Part shown: piece by piece, positions 16,926 through 24,665 of the stretch
Position numbering within the stretch: position 1 is the stretch's first letter
How the letters are laid out: every line of letters starts with the position of its first letter
NCBI GenBank assembly: GCA_035765635.1
Contig: DASTWZ010000042.1
Span: forward strand, 124,001 to 188,000
Source of the DNA: EW11 sp035765635
GTDB taxonomy: Bacteria; Verrucomicrobiota; Verrucomicrobiia; Opitutales; Opitutaceae
Reading direction: 5' to 3'
DNA length: 64,000 bases
Position numbers and translations under genes: made by a program
The notes under the pieces: generated by a model
What the model was told of the DNA's origin: nothing
What the model saw: the letters and a program-made list of their open reading frames with translations, nothing else
Databases searched by the model: none

Positions 16926-17984
16926 TCATTCCGCGGAGGCCGGAAAAGGGACGTCTCTCACCGTCGCGCCGCCGACCCAACTCCCGCTGATCAACGTTGC
17001 TCGCGGATATGGAGGCAGTCCGATCTCATTGTTGTGCACCATGCCGACGAGCATATCGATCGCGGCTTCTCCGGTGAGATCGTTGTGCTGGTCCATGCCG
17101 GCCCAGTCGGTTTTTCCGCGGCGGCGTTCGAGTTGGATCAAGCCCACTTCATCCGGAACGGAAAATCCCGCTGAAGCGACCCAGGTTTGTACAATGTTAT
17201 ATAAAGTGAAGAGAGCATCGGGCCGGTGTTTCTTCAGCCACTCAGTAAAAATCTTGGAGTCGGCCCGCGCGGCTTCGACACGATAGAAGCCCGGCACGCG
17301 GTCTTTCGCAGGCAGACTTTGTTGGCTGATCCACATCCCGGAGCTGAAGCGGCCTTCGACCAGCCGATCGATATGTTCGTCGACCACCAGCGCGGGGCGA
17401 CGGTAGCCGAGACGGCGGGCCTGCTCGAAAGCCTGGAGCACCAGGGCATGGTGGTCGACGCAGCAAAACGGCAGGGTCGGATTGCGCGTGCGCACACCGG
17501 TGATCACGCAAGCGTGGAGATTCCACGTCGTGGCGAAGCGTTCCGGCAGGCGATTTTCTTTCATCAAACCCACGACCAGCGCGCCGCGAATGCCGCGAGC
17601 CCGCAGGATGCGGTTGAGGCGATCGCCGTTGAGTTCCGGATCGTGCAACCAGAATTCGTCGAGCTTGTAGCCGTGAAACGCGGCGCGCTGTCTCGCGCCC
17701 TCCACGTAGGTTGGAACGGTCGGGTGACGGCGGAAGGCCTGCGCGTCTTGGTTGGCGTTGAGCAGGGCCAGCGTGCGCTGATAGCTCGCGGGATGCGCTT
17801 TGCGCAGCTCTGTCATGAGCTGCGACACGACCGGATTTTTCGCATAGCCCAGCGACTCGGCGATGCGGGCGATCCGCTTGCGGGTTTTCGCGGGAATTTG
17901 CGGATCATGCCGCAAAGCGAGGGAGACCGTATTTTTCGAAACGCCGGCGCGCGCGGCGATCGTCGACATCGTGACACGTTCCAT
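16926..17984 (-). CDS. LacI-family transcriptional regulator of the arabinose locus
   Basis: 352 residues. The N-terminal helix-turn-helix MSTIAARAGVSKNTVSLALRHDPQIPAKTRKRI (6-38) and hinge helix are typical of LacI-type repressors. The effector domain (65-340) is a periplasmic-binding-protein fold. It is transcribed divergently from araB with about 140 bases between starts, and that gap contains a 17-bp dyad operator (18074-18090). It probably represses araBAD, and perhaps itself, until arabinose or a derivative binds. Gram-positive AraR proteins use a GntR-type DNA-binding domain; this is a LacI-type solution to the same task. Confidence 0.9.
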   Translation of the reverse strand: MERVTMSTIAARAGVSKNTVSLALRHDPQIPAKTRKRIARIAESLGYAKNPVVSQLMTELRKAHPASYQRTLALLNANQDAQAFRRHPTVPTYVEGARQRAAFHGYKLDEFWLHDPELNGDRLNRILRARGIRGALVVGLMKENRLPERFATTWNLHACVITGVRTRNPTLPFCCVDHHALVLQAFEQARRLGYRRPALVVDEHIDRLVEGRFSSGMWISQQSLPAKDRVPGFYRVEAARADSKIFTEWLKKHRPDALFTLYNIVQTWVASAGFSVPDEVGLIQLERRRGKTDWAGMDQHNDLTGEAAIDMLVGMVHNNEIGLPPYPRATLISGSWVGGATVRDVPFPASAE

Positions 17985-18003
17985 TTTTGAATGACTGTAA
18001 TGT

Positions 18004-18014
18004 AACTTGCGCGG
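18004..18014 (+). promoter_or_regulatory. Second copy of the AACTTGCGCGG motif
   Basis: Lies 20 bases upstream of the LacI-family start and in the araB promoter region. It is identical to the minus-strand sequence at 15165-15175 before the transporter operon. Confidence 0.2.
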
Positions 18015-18073
18015 ACACGAGCAATTATTCGCGCGGATGCGGCGCCGCAGCTCCTTGGGGTTTTTACTGTCAA

Positions 18074-18090
18074 GTAACCGGGCCGTTTAC
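18074..18090. promoter_or_regulatory. Candidate LacI-family operator for araBAD
   Basis: GTAACCGGGCCGTTTAC is a 17-bp near-perfect dyad (GTAAnCGGnCCGnTTAC) centred 40 bases before the araB start, inside the lacI-araB divergent region. The length and central CG pairs fit LacI-family operators. A further GTTAC follows at once (18091-18095). No second full copy was seen upstream of the arabinofuranosidase or the transporter. Confidence 0.65.
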
Positions 18091-18121
18091 GTTACGATCA
18101 AGTCGACCAATTTTTTTCGGC

Positions 18122-19777
18122 GTGTATACCCTCGGTATTGATTACGGCACGAATTCCGTTCGCTGCTTGGTCGTGCGCTGCTCGGACGGCGCGGAACTAG
18201 GCACCTGCGTCGTTGATTACCCCAGCGGCAAGCAAGGGGTGCTGCTCGACTCGAAAGATCACCATCTGGCCCGCCAGCATCCGGGCGACTATTTGTACGG
18301 TCTCGAAAAAAGCGTGAAGGGCGCGCTGGCCGCCGCGAAGAAGCAGAAGGGCTTTTCCGCGGACCGCGTGATCGGTATTGGCGTGGACACTACAGGCTCT
18401 AGCCCGATCCCGGTCGATCAGAACAATCAGGCGCTGGCTCTCACTGGAAAGTGGAAAAAGAATTTGGCGGCGCAGTGCTGGTTGTGGAAGGACCACACGA
18501 GCTGGAAAGAGGGCAAGCGCATCACGGAATTGGCCGCCGAGCATCGTCCGCATTATATAGCGAAGTGCGGCAATGTTTATTCATCGGAATGGTGGTGGTC
18601 CAAGATCTGGCACTGCCTCAATGTCGCTCCGAATGTTTTTGCCGCGGCCTATTCGTGGGTTGAGCTGAGCGACTGGATTCCATCCGTGCTCGCGGGAGTG
18701 CGCAGTCCGCTCGACGTGAAGCGCGGAGTATGCGCGGCCGGACACAAGGCGATGTATTCAGCGGAGTGGGGCGGTTTGCCGGATCGCGAATTTCTCGAAA
18801 TGCTCGATCCGCAGATCGCCGACTTGCGAGATCGTCTCTACAATGACGCGCACGACGCTCGACAGAGCGCCGGCAATCTCTGCGCGCCCTGGGCCAAGAA
18901 GCTTGGTTTGCCAGTGGATATTCCGATCGCGATTGGCGAATTCGACGTGCACTACGGCGCGATCGGTTGCGGTGTTCGCGAGGGGACGTTGGTCAAAGTC
19001 ATCGGCACCTCCACCTGCGATTGCGGCGTCGTGAGCGACGAAAAACGCGTGCCGGATATCCCCGGGATTTGCGGAATCGTGAAGGGCGCGATCCTTCCCG
19101 GTTATTATGGCATCGAGGCCGGCCAGTCGGCCGTCGGTGATATTTTCAAATGGTGGGTCGAGGGTGTGTGCGAAGGTGACAGCGCGACGCACGCGCAACT
19201 CACGAAAGAAGCGGCGAAATATAAAGTCGGACAAACAGGGCTGCTTGCGCTCGATTGGAACAACGGCAATCGCACGATCCTCGCCGATCAACTGCTGACC
19301 GGCCTGTTGCTCGGACAAACGTTGTACACGACGCGCGCCGAGATTTATCGCGCGTTGATCGAAGCGACTGCGTTCGGCGGCCGCGCGATCATCGAACGAA
19401 TTCGCGAGTATGGCGTGCCGATCGATCGCGTGGTGTGCGCGGGCGGCATTGCGGAAAAGAATCCCATGCTAATGCAAATCTACGCCGACGTGACGGGCTG
19501 CGTCATGCAGGTCGCGGGCTCGAGCCAGGCCTGCGCGCTCGGTTCGGCGATTTCCGCCGCGGTGCTCGCCGGTGCGCACAAGAATTTTGCCGACGCGCAG
19601 AAAGCGATGACCTCGGTCAAGCCGAAGCAATACAAGCCGATCGCGGCGAACCGTAAGGTCTACGATCAGTTGTATGCCTTGTATCGAGAACTCCACGACA
19701 GCTTCGGTGGTTTGAAAAAGTCCGGCGATCTCAGCCGCGTGATGAAAGATCTCCTGGAGATCAAACAGAGCGTTTAA
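18122..19777 (+). CDS. araB: L-ribulokinase
   Basis: 551 residues from GTG 18122 (VYTLGIDYGTNSVRCLVV). The frame is open to 17987, but that extension would cover the operator and has no family similarity. A FGGY-family kinase that phosphorylates L-ribulose to L-ribulose 5-phosphate. Visible are the ATPase motif LGIDYGTNSVR (4-14), GIGVDTTGSSPIPVD, the conserved CAAGHKAMYSAEWGGLP block, GTSTCDCGV and the C-terminal GGIAEKNPMLMQIYADVTG signature. Length and blocks match bacterial AraB (about 560). It is the first gene of araB-araA-araD and ends 3 bases before araA. Confidence 0.97.
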   Translation: MYTLGIDYGTNSVRCLVVRCSDGAELGTCVVDYPSGKQGVLLDSKDHHLARQHPGDYLYGLEKSVKGALAAAKKQKGFSADRVIGIGVDTTGSSPIPVDQNNQALALTGKWKKNLAAQCWLWKDHTSWKEGKRITELAAEHRPHYIAKCGNVYSSEWWWSKIWHCLNVAPNVFAAAYSWVELSDWIPSVLAGVRSPLDVKRGVCAAGHKAMYSAEWGGLPDREFLEMLDPQIADLRDRLYNDAHDARQSAGNLCAPWAKKLGLPVDIPIAIGEFDVHYGAIGCGVREGTLVKVIGTSTCDCGVVSDEKRVPDIPGICGIVKGAILPGYYGIEAGQSAVGDIFKWWVEGVCEGDSATHAQLTKEAAKYKVGQTGLLALDWNNGNRTILADQLLTGLLLGQTLYTTRAEIYRALIEATAFGGRAIIERIREYGVPIDRVVCAGGIAEKNPMLMQIYADVTGCVMQVAGSSQACALGSAISAAVLAGAHKNFADAQKAMTSVKPKQYKPIAANRKVYDQLYALYRELHDSFGGLKKSGDLSRVMKDLLEIKQSV

Positions 19778-19780
19778 TTT

Positions 19781-21289
19781 ATGCCTTCCATTCCCACTCC
19801 ACAAATCTGGTTCGTTTGCGGCTCGCAGCATCTCTACGGCCCGGGTCCGCTGAAGCAGGTTGCTCAAAACGCGCAGCAAGTCGCCGAGGCTCTGGCCGCG
19901 TCATCGCGTTTGCCGCTGAAGACGATTTTCAAGGCGCTGCTCACGACGCCCGACGAAATCTCGAAGCTCTGCGTCGAGGCGAATTCCGACGAGAATTGCG
20001 CCGGTCTCATTCTGTGGATGCACACGTTCTCGCCGTCGAAGATGTGGATTCGCGGGCTGAATGTGCTGAAGAAGCCGTTCGTGCATCTGCACACCCAGTT
20101 TAATCGCGATCTCCCGTGGAACACGATCGACATGGATTTCATGAACCTGAATCAAGCGGCGCACGGCGATCGCGAAGCAGGTTTTATCCACACCCGCATG
20201 CGCCTTGGCCGGAAGGTCGTGGTGGGTCACTGGTCCGACACCGAAGTGCAGGATCGAATCGGCGCCTGGATGCGCGCGGCTCGGGCTTGGCATGATTGGC
20301 AAGGCGCGCGTTTCGCACGTTTCGGCGACAACATGCGCCAGGTCGCGGTCACAGAAGGTGACAAGGTCGCCACCGAGATGAAATTCGGCTTCGCGACAAA
20401 CGGCTACGGTGTCGGCGATCTTGTGGCCAAAGTGAATGCGGTGAGCGACGCCGACGCGGCAAAACTTTGCGCGGAATATCAGGACAAGTACGACGTCGCG
20501 GCTGAGCTTCGCAAAGGCGGAGCGCGCCATGATTCTCTCGTGGACGGCGCGAAGATCGAACTCGGTTTCCGTGCCTTTCTCGAAGAAGGCGGTTTCAAAG
20601 GCTTCACCACGACCTTCGAAGATTTGCACGGTCTGAAGCAGCTCCCCGGCCTCGCGCCGCAACGTTTGATGGCCGATGGCTACGGCTTCGCCGGCGAAGG
20701 AGATTGGAAGACTGCGGCGCTGCTGCGAGCCATGAAAGTCATGGGTGACGGCCTCGAAGGCGGCACGTCCTTCATGGAGGATTACACTTATCATTTGGCG
20801 CCGTCGGGCCACCAAGTGCTTGGCGCACACATGCTGGAAATTTGTCCGTCGATTTCAGGTGGAAAACCAAAATTGGAAATCCATCCGCTCGGAATCGGCG
20901 GCAAGGCCGATCCGGTCCGCCTCGTTTTCGATGCGCACACCGGCCCCGCGCTCAATGCTTCGCTCGTCGATTTGGGCAACCGCTTCCGCCTGCTGGTGAA
21001 TGAAGTGACCGCGGTGAAGAGCCCGGCGCTGCCGAAACTGCCGGTGGCGCGCGCCGTGTGGGAGTGCAAACCCGATTTTAAGACGGCATGCGCCGCGTGG
21101 ATTCTCGCGGGCGGCGCTCACCACACCGGTTATAGTTACACAGTGACGAAGGAAATGCTGGAAGACTTCGCCACCATTGCCGGCATCGAAATGGTTTCGA
21201 TCGACGACGACACGCGCCTCAGCGATTTCAAACAGACGCTGCGCAACAACGAAGTTTATTATCACCTCGCGCAGGGCATTCGGGTTTAA
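19781..21289 (+). CDS. araA: L-arabinose isomerase
   Basis: 502 residues, normal length. A Mn-dependent isomerase converting L-arabinose to L-ribulose in the cytosol. Recognised from the N-terminal IWFVCGSQHLYGPGPLKQVAQNAQQVAEAL, then LWMHTFSPSKMWIRGL, FMNLNQAAHGDREAGFI, the metal-site region EGDWKTAALLRAMKVMG and GTSFMEDYTYHL, HMLEICPSI, and GGAHHTGYSYTVT near the C-terminus. The metal-binding Glu and His residues appear retained. It is tightly linked to araB (3-base gap), with araD 91 bases downstream. Confidence 0.98.
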   Translation: MPSIPTPQIWFVCGSQHLYGPGPLKQVAQNAQQVAEALAASSRLPLKTIFKALLTTPDEISKLCVEANSDENCAGLILWMHTFSPSKMWIRGLNVLKKPFVHLHTQFNRDLPWNTIDMDFMNLNQAAHGDREAGFIHTRMRLGRKVVVGHWSDTEVQDRIGAWMRAARAWHDWQGARFARFGDNMRQVAVTEGDKVATEMKFGFATNGYGVGDLVAKVNAVSDADAAKLCAEYQDKYDVAAELRKGGARHDSLVDGAKIELGFRAFLEEGGFKGFTTTFEDLHGLKQLPGLAPQRLMADGYGFAGEGDWKTAALLRAMKVMGDGLEGGTSFMEDYTYHLAPSGHQVLGAHMLEICPSISGGKPKLEIHPLGIGGKADPVRLVFDAHTGPALNASLVDLGNRFRLLVNEVTAVKSPALPKLPVARAVWECKPDFKTACAAWILAGGAHHTGYSYTVTKEMLEDFATIAGIEMVSIDDDTRLSDFKQTLRNNEVYYHLAQGIRV

Positions 21290-21380
21290 GACGCGAACGT
21301 CGATCCCGCCCGCCGTCACCTAACGCTCGAACTGAGTCATCGCTTTCTCCGCCTTCTGCCGCACCGCGAATTCACCCGCC

Positions 21381-22082
21381 ATGCTCGAAGATCTCAAACG
21401 CGAAGCCTATGAAGCCAACGTGGCGCTGCCGAAACACGGGTTGATCAACCTGACGTTTGGCAACGCCAGCGCGATCGATCGCGCGAAGGGCATTTTCGCG
21501 ATCAAGCCGAGTGGAGTGGATTACGTTTCACTGCGGCCGGAGGACATGGTGCTAGTCGATCTCGAAGGGAAAAAGGTGGAGGGAAAACTGAACCCTTCTT
21601 CCGATACGCCGACGCATCGGCGACTCTTCATCGCATATCCGCAGATTGGCGGGGTGGTTCACACGCACTCGACGCACGCGACCGCATTTGCCCAAGCGGG
21701 TCGCGCGATTCCCGCCTTCGGCACCACACATGCCGATTATTTCTACGGCGAGATTCCCGTGACGCGCAAAATGACGGCCGAGGAAATCGCGAAGGATTAC
21801 GAATGGCAGACCGGCAATGTCATCGTCGAGCGGCTGGCGAATCTCGACCCGCAGGATGTGCCCGGAATTCTCGTCAATCGCCACGCTCCATTCACCTGGG
21901 CCGCGAACGTGAAGAAAGCCGTCGAGGTCGCGGTGGCAGTGGAATGCATCGCCCACATGGCGATTCTTTCCCTGGGCCTGAGTCCCTCCCTATCGCCGAT
22001 CGAGGCGGAGCTGCAGAACAAACATTTCAAGCGCAAGCACGGGCCAGGGGCGTACTACGGGCAGGGGAAAGGCAAAGGATGA
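21381..22082 (+). CDS. araD: L-ribulose-5-phosphate 4-epimerase
   Basis: 233 residues. A class II aldolase/epimerase giving D-xylulose 5-phosphate, the last step of arabinose catabolism. Key blocks are NLTFGNASAIDR, IKPSGVDYVSLRPEDMVLVDLEG, the zinc ligands in VVHTHSTHATAFAQAG, FGTTHADYFYGEIPVTR and the C-terminal NKHFKRKHGPGAYYGQ. The last five residues (GKGKG) and the stop codon come from the left arm of a long inverted repeat, suggesting the 3' end was remodelled by that element. Confidence 0.97.
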   Translation: MLEDLKREAYEANVALPKHGLINLTFGNASAIDRAKGIFAIKPSGVDYVSLRPEDMVLVDLEGKKVEGKLNPSSDTPTHRRLFIAYPQIGGVVHTHSTHATAFAQAGRAIPAFGTTHADYFYGEIPVTRKMTAEEIAKDYEWQTGNVIVERLANLDPQDVPGILVNRHAPFTWAANVKKAVEVAVAVECIAHMAILSLGLSPSLSPIEAELQNKHFKRKHGPGAYYGQGKGKG

Positions 22083-22228
22083 ATGAAGAAGTAAGAATGT
22101 AGAATGGCTGAAAACAGAGGGCTGAGCTCCTCGATTCTGAAGAATGACATCTCGAGCATTCAGAAGCTCCGCCGCTTCTTTTTTTCGGTCAGTCATTCTG
22201 CATTCTTACTTCTTCATTCATCCTTTGC
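22072..22228. repeat. Long inverted repeat between convergent araD and histidine kinase genes
   Basis: Arms of 40 bases (22072-22111 and 22189-22228) are inverted copies with two differences. Their core is GAAGTAAGAATGYAGAATG. The left arm contains the araD stop codon and the right arm the stop codon of the kinase gene. It shares AAGAATGTAGAATG in the left arm, and the C variant in the right arm, with the element at 10586-10714. The spacer holds a plus-strand terminator. Confidence 0.85.
22162..22185 (+). terminator. Intrinsic terminator of araBAD
   Basis: AGAAGC-TCCGCC-GCTTCT with a run of seven T at its 3' side lies inside the spacer of the inverted repeat, 80 bases after araD. The stem is short (6 bp), so it may be helped by the surrounding long hairpin. 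Confidence 0.65.
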
Positions 22229-24469
22229 TTTCAACAGTTCATTGATCAGCTCGAGGAGCTTTGCGGGTTTGAAGGGTTTTGCGATGAAGCGATCGCCGAA
22301 GCGCTCGGCGTCCTCCTGGCCGCTCATCACGAGAATTTTCAGGCCGGGAATCAGTTCGCGCACGATGCGCATCACTTGTTCGCCGCTCATGTCCGGCATG
22401 TTCACGTCGGTGATCAACAGCCGTATGCTGTCGCGCATTCGCGCCGCTTTCTCGATGAGATCGGACGCGGAACTTGCAGGGATGGCGCGAAACCCGTGCT
22501 CGTCGAGGGTGGCGCAGATCATTTCGCGCAATGCGGCTTCGTCATCGATCACGAGGATTTGCTCGTTCTTCCCTTCAACAAATTCGCGGAAGGAAGGAGC
22601 GCCTCTCTCGGGCTGGGCATTTTCGATGGCGGGCAGAAAAATTTTGAATGTCGTCCCGTGCCCGGCCGCGGTCTCGACGTCGATGAAACCGTGGTGATCT
22701 TCCACGATCCCGCGCACCGTGGGCAAACCGAGGCCGGTGCCTTTTCCTTCTTTGGTCGTGAAAAATGGCTCCCACATTTTGGCGCGAACTTCCTCCGAAA
22801 TGCCTGTGCCTGAGTCGGCGATTTCCAAAACGACATAACGCTGCGGCGGAATTACGCCGGTTGTGGCTGAAATCGGCTGCGTGACGAAGCGGTTCAATCC
22901 ACGAATGATGAGCCTGCCGCCGTCGGGCATCGCGTCGCGTGCATTCACACAGAGATTGAGGAGGACCTGGTGAATCTGGGTCGGATTGCCGCGGACCCAG
23001 GCGAGGTCTCCCGCGACCTGATTTTGCACTGAAATTTTCTTTGGAAATGTGCTTTCGCAGATGCGCGTAATGTCGCGCAGCAGATGGCGAGGTTGGAGAG
23101 GTTTGACATCGCCGCCGGCGCCACGGGCGAAGCTCAGAATTTGTTTCACCATCTCGGCACCGCGATGCGCGCTCTGCTCGAGTGTCTCGATGAGCCGAAT
23201 GTCTTCTTGATCGCTGAGTCGCGATTGCAGCAGCGGCGCAGCCATCAGGATCGGCGTGAGAATATTGTTCAAATCGTGCGAGATTCCCGAGGCGAGGAGA
23301 CCGAGATTTTCCATGCGCTGTGCGCGCAGGATCTGTTGCTCGAGTTGTTTGCGTTCGGTGATGTCGCTGAAAATATTCAGCCGGGCCTTCGGCGCGCCGC
23401 GTTCGTCGCGGATGAGCGACACATGCGCGTCGATCACGATAGATTTGCGATCGCGCAGATTCAGCGTGAGTTCGCCGTGCCACGAACCACTTTCGAGCGT
23501 TTTGCTGCGCACCATCTGTATCGTTTGGACGGTCGAAGCCTCGAAAAATTCGAGCATCGTGCGGCCAATCATCTCCTTCGCGGACCAACCGAGAATTCGT
23601 TCCGCGCTGTCGTTCCAAAACGTGATCACGCCCTCCAGGTCCGTGATCAAAACACCCTCCTGGGCCTGTTTGATCACTTCGGCTTTCTCCCGCAGACGCC
23701 GCTCGTAGTCGCGCGTGGCTGTGATGTCGAAACACACGCCGACCCATTCCTCCAATTCTCCTGTCGGCGAAAATTGCGGCACCCCGCGTGAAAGCATCGA
23801 ACGCCATGAGCCGTCGGCGCGGCGCACGCGGAACTCCACCTGGTGTCCCGCCTGGGTCTTGAGTGAGTTGATCCATGCCTTCTCGACGTTCTCCCGATCC
23901 TCGGGGTGAATCGTCTGAAGCCATCCGCCCTCGTTGAGCTCCTTCTCGGAGAGACCGGTGAATGCGTGCCATGGCGGTTGCGTGCGCGTCACGCTGCCAT
24001 CCGCATTGGAGAACCAAACGATTTCCGCGATCGCGTTGATCAACGTCCGGTATCTGCGTTCGCTTCTCTTCAGCGCGCTCTCGGCCTCCTGAAGCTTGCG
24101 ACGTTCGGCGGCTTCATCGAGCGCGCGGCGCATCGCCGGCACGAGGCGAGTCAGATTGTCTTTCAAAACATAATCTGTCGCGCCGGAATGAATCGCTTCG
24201 ATCGCTCGGTCCTCGCCAATCGTGCCCGAGCAAAAAATAAACGGGATCGCGGGATGTCGCTCTTTGGCGATCTTCAACGCCTCCATTCCGGAAAATCCGG
24301 GAATCGTGTAGTCCGATAAAATCAGGTCGAAGTCAGGCTTTTCGATAGTGCGCAGAAAATCCTCCCGTTTCGACACGGCGTCGATTTCGCATCCCGGCCA
24401 GGCGCGAGCGATCAACGGGCGGATCAGCTCCAAATCCGCCGAAGAATCTTCCAACTGAAGAATTTTCAT
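22214..24469 (-). CDS. Hybrid sensor histidine kinase with N- and C-terminal receiver domains
   Basis: 751 residues from ATG 24469 (MKILQLEDSSADLELI). Upstream codons do not belong to the receiver fold. Order of domains: receiver with Asp53 in LILSDYTIPG (1-120); PAS (about 145-265, ending FDITATRDYERRL); PAS (about 275-390, ending FSDITERKQLEQQ); HisKA with H-box GISHDLNNILTPI (about 410); HATPase with NARDAMPDGG and DSGTGISEEV, then GKGTGLGLPTV; and a C-terminal receiver with Asp in LITDVNMPDMSG (about 680). There is no membrane segment, so it should be cytoplasmic. There is no separate regulator gene next to it, and its signal and output are unknown. Confidence 0.93.
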   Translation of the reverse strand: MKILQLEDSSADLELIRPLIARAWPGCEIDAVSKREDFLRTIEKPDFDLILSDYTIPGFSGMEALKIAKERHPAIPFIFCSGTIGEDRAIEAIHSGATDYVLKDNLTRLVPAMRRALDEAAERRKLQEAESALKRSERRYRTLINAIAEIVWFSNADGSVTRTQPPWHAFTGLSEKELNEGGWLQTIHPEDRENVEKAWINSLKTQAGHQVEFRVRRADGSWRSMLSRGVPQFSPTGELEEWVGVCFDITATRDYERRLREKAEVIKQAQEGVLITDLEGVITFWNDSAERILGWSAKEMIGRTMLEFFEASTVQTIQMVRSKTLESGSWHGELTLNLRDRKSIVIDAHVSLIRDERGAPKARLNIFSDITERKQLEQQILRAQRMENLGLLASGISHDLNNILTPILMAAPLLQSRLSDQEDIRLIETLEQSAHRGAEMVKQILSFARGAGGDVKPLQPRHLLRDITRICESTFPKKISVQNQVAGDLAWVRGNPTQIHQVLLNLCVNARDAMPDGGRLIIRGLNRFVTQPISATTGVIPPQRYVVLEIADSGTGISEEVRAKMWEPFFTTKEGKGTGLGLPTVRGIVEDHHGFIDVETAAGHGTTFKIFLPAIENAQPERGAPSFREFVEGKNEQILVIDDEAALREMICATLDEHGFRAIPASSASDLIEKAARMRDSIRLLITDVNMPDMSGEQVMRIVRELIPGLKILVMSGQEDAERFGDRFIAKPFKPAKLLELINELLKAKDE

Positions 24470-24557
24470 GACGCCTGCGGGGTAGGCTTGAAATAGGATG
24501 ACGACGGGGGAACGGGCCTGTGCGCGCAAAAAGAGGTGCCGCAATGCCAGAAGCAAA

Positions 24558-24574
24558 GGCCAAATAATTTGGCC
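24558..24574. promoter_or_regulatory. 17-bp palindrome upstream of the histidine kinase gene
   Basis: GGCCAAATAATTTGGCC is a perfect dyad (7-bp arms, TAA centre) about 90 bases before the kinase start. It could be an operator or a small RNA hairpin. No regulator in the window is tied to it. Confidence 0.35.
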
Positions 24575-24597
24575 GCCCACCATCTGGTGGTTTCCAG

Positions 24598-24656
24598 CGG
24601 CCGCCCGTGCGCCGCCACGACGAGCGACGTCTCGAGCAGCGGCGCACGGGCGGCCG
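24598..24656. repeat. Perfect 18-bp inverted repeat
   Basis: Arms CGGCCGCCCGTGCGCCGC (24598-24615) and its exact complement (24639-24656) are separated by 23 bases that contain a smaller CGAG/CTCG dyad. It lies between the end of the beta-propeller gene and the start of the kinase gene, both on the minus strand. There is no T-tract, so it is not a classical terminator. It may be a dispersed repeat or an mRNA stabiliser. Confidence 0.7.
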
Positions 24657-24665
24657 ATGCAACTG

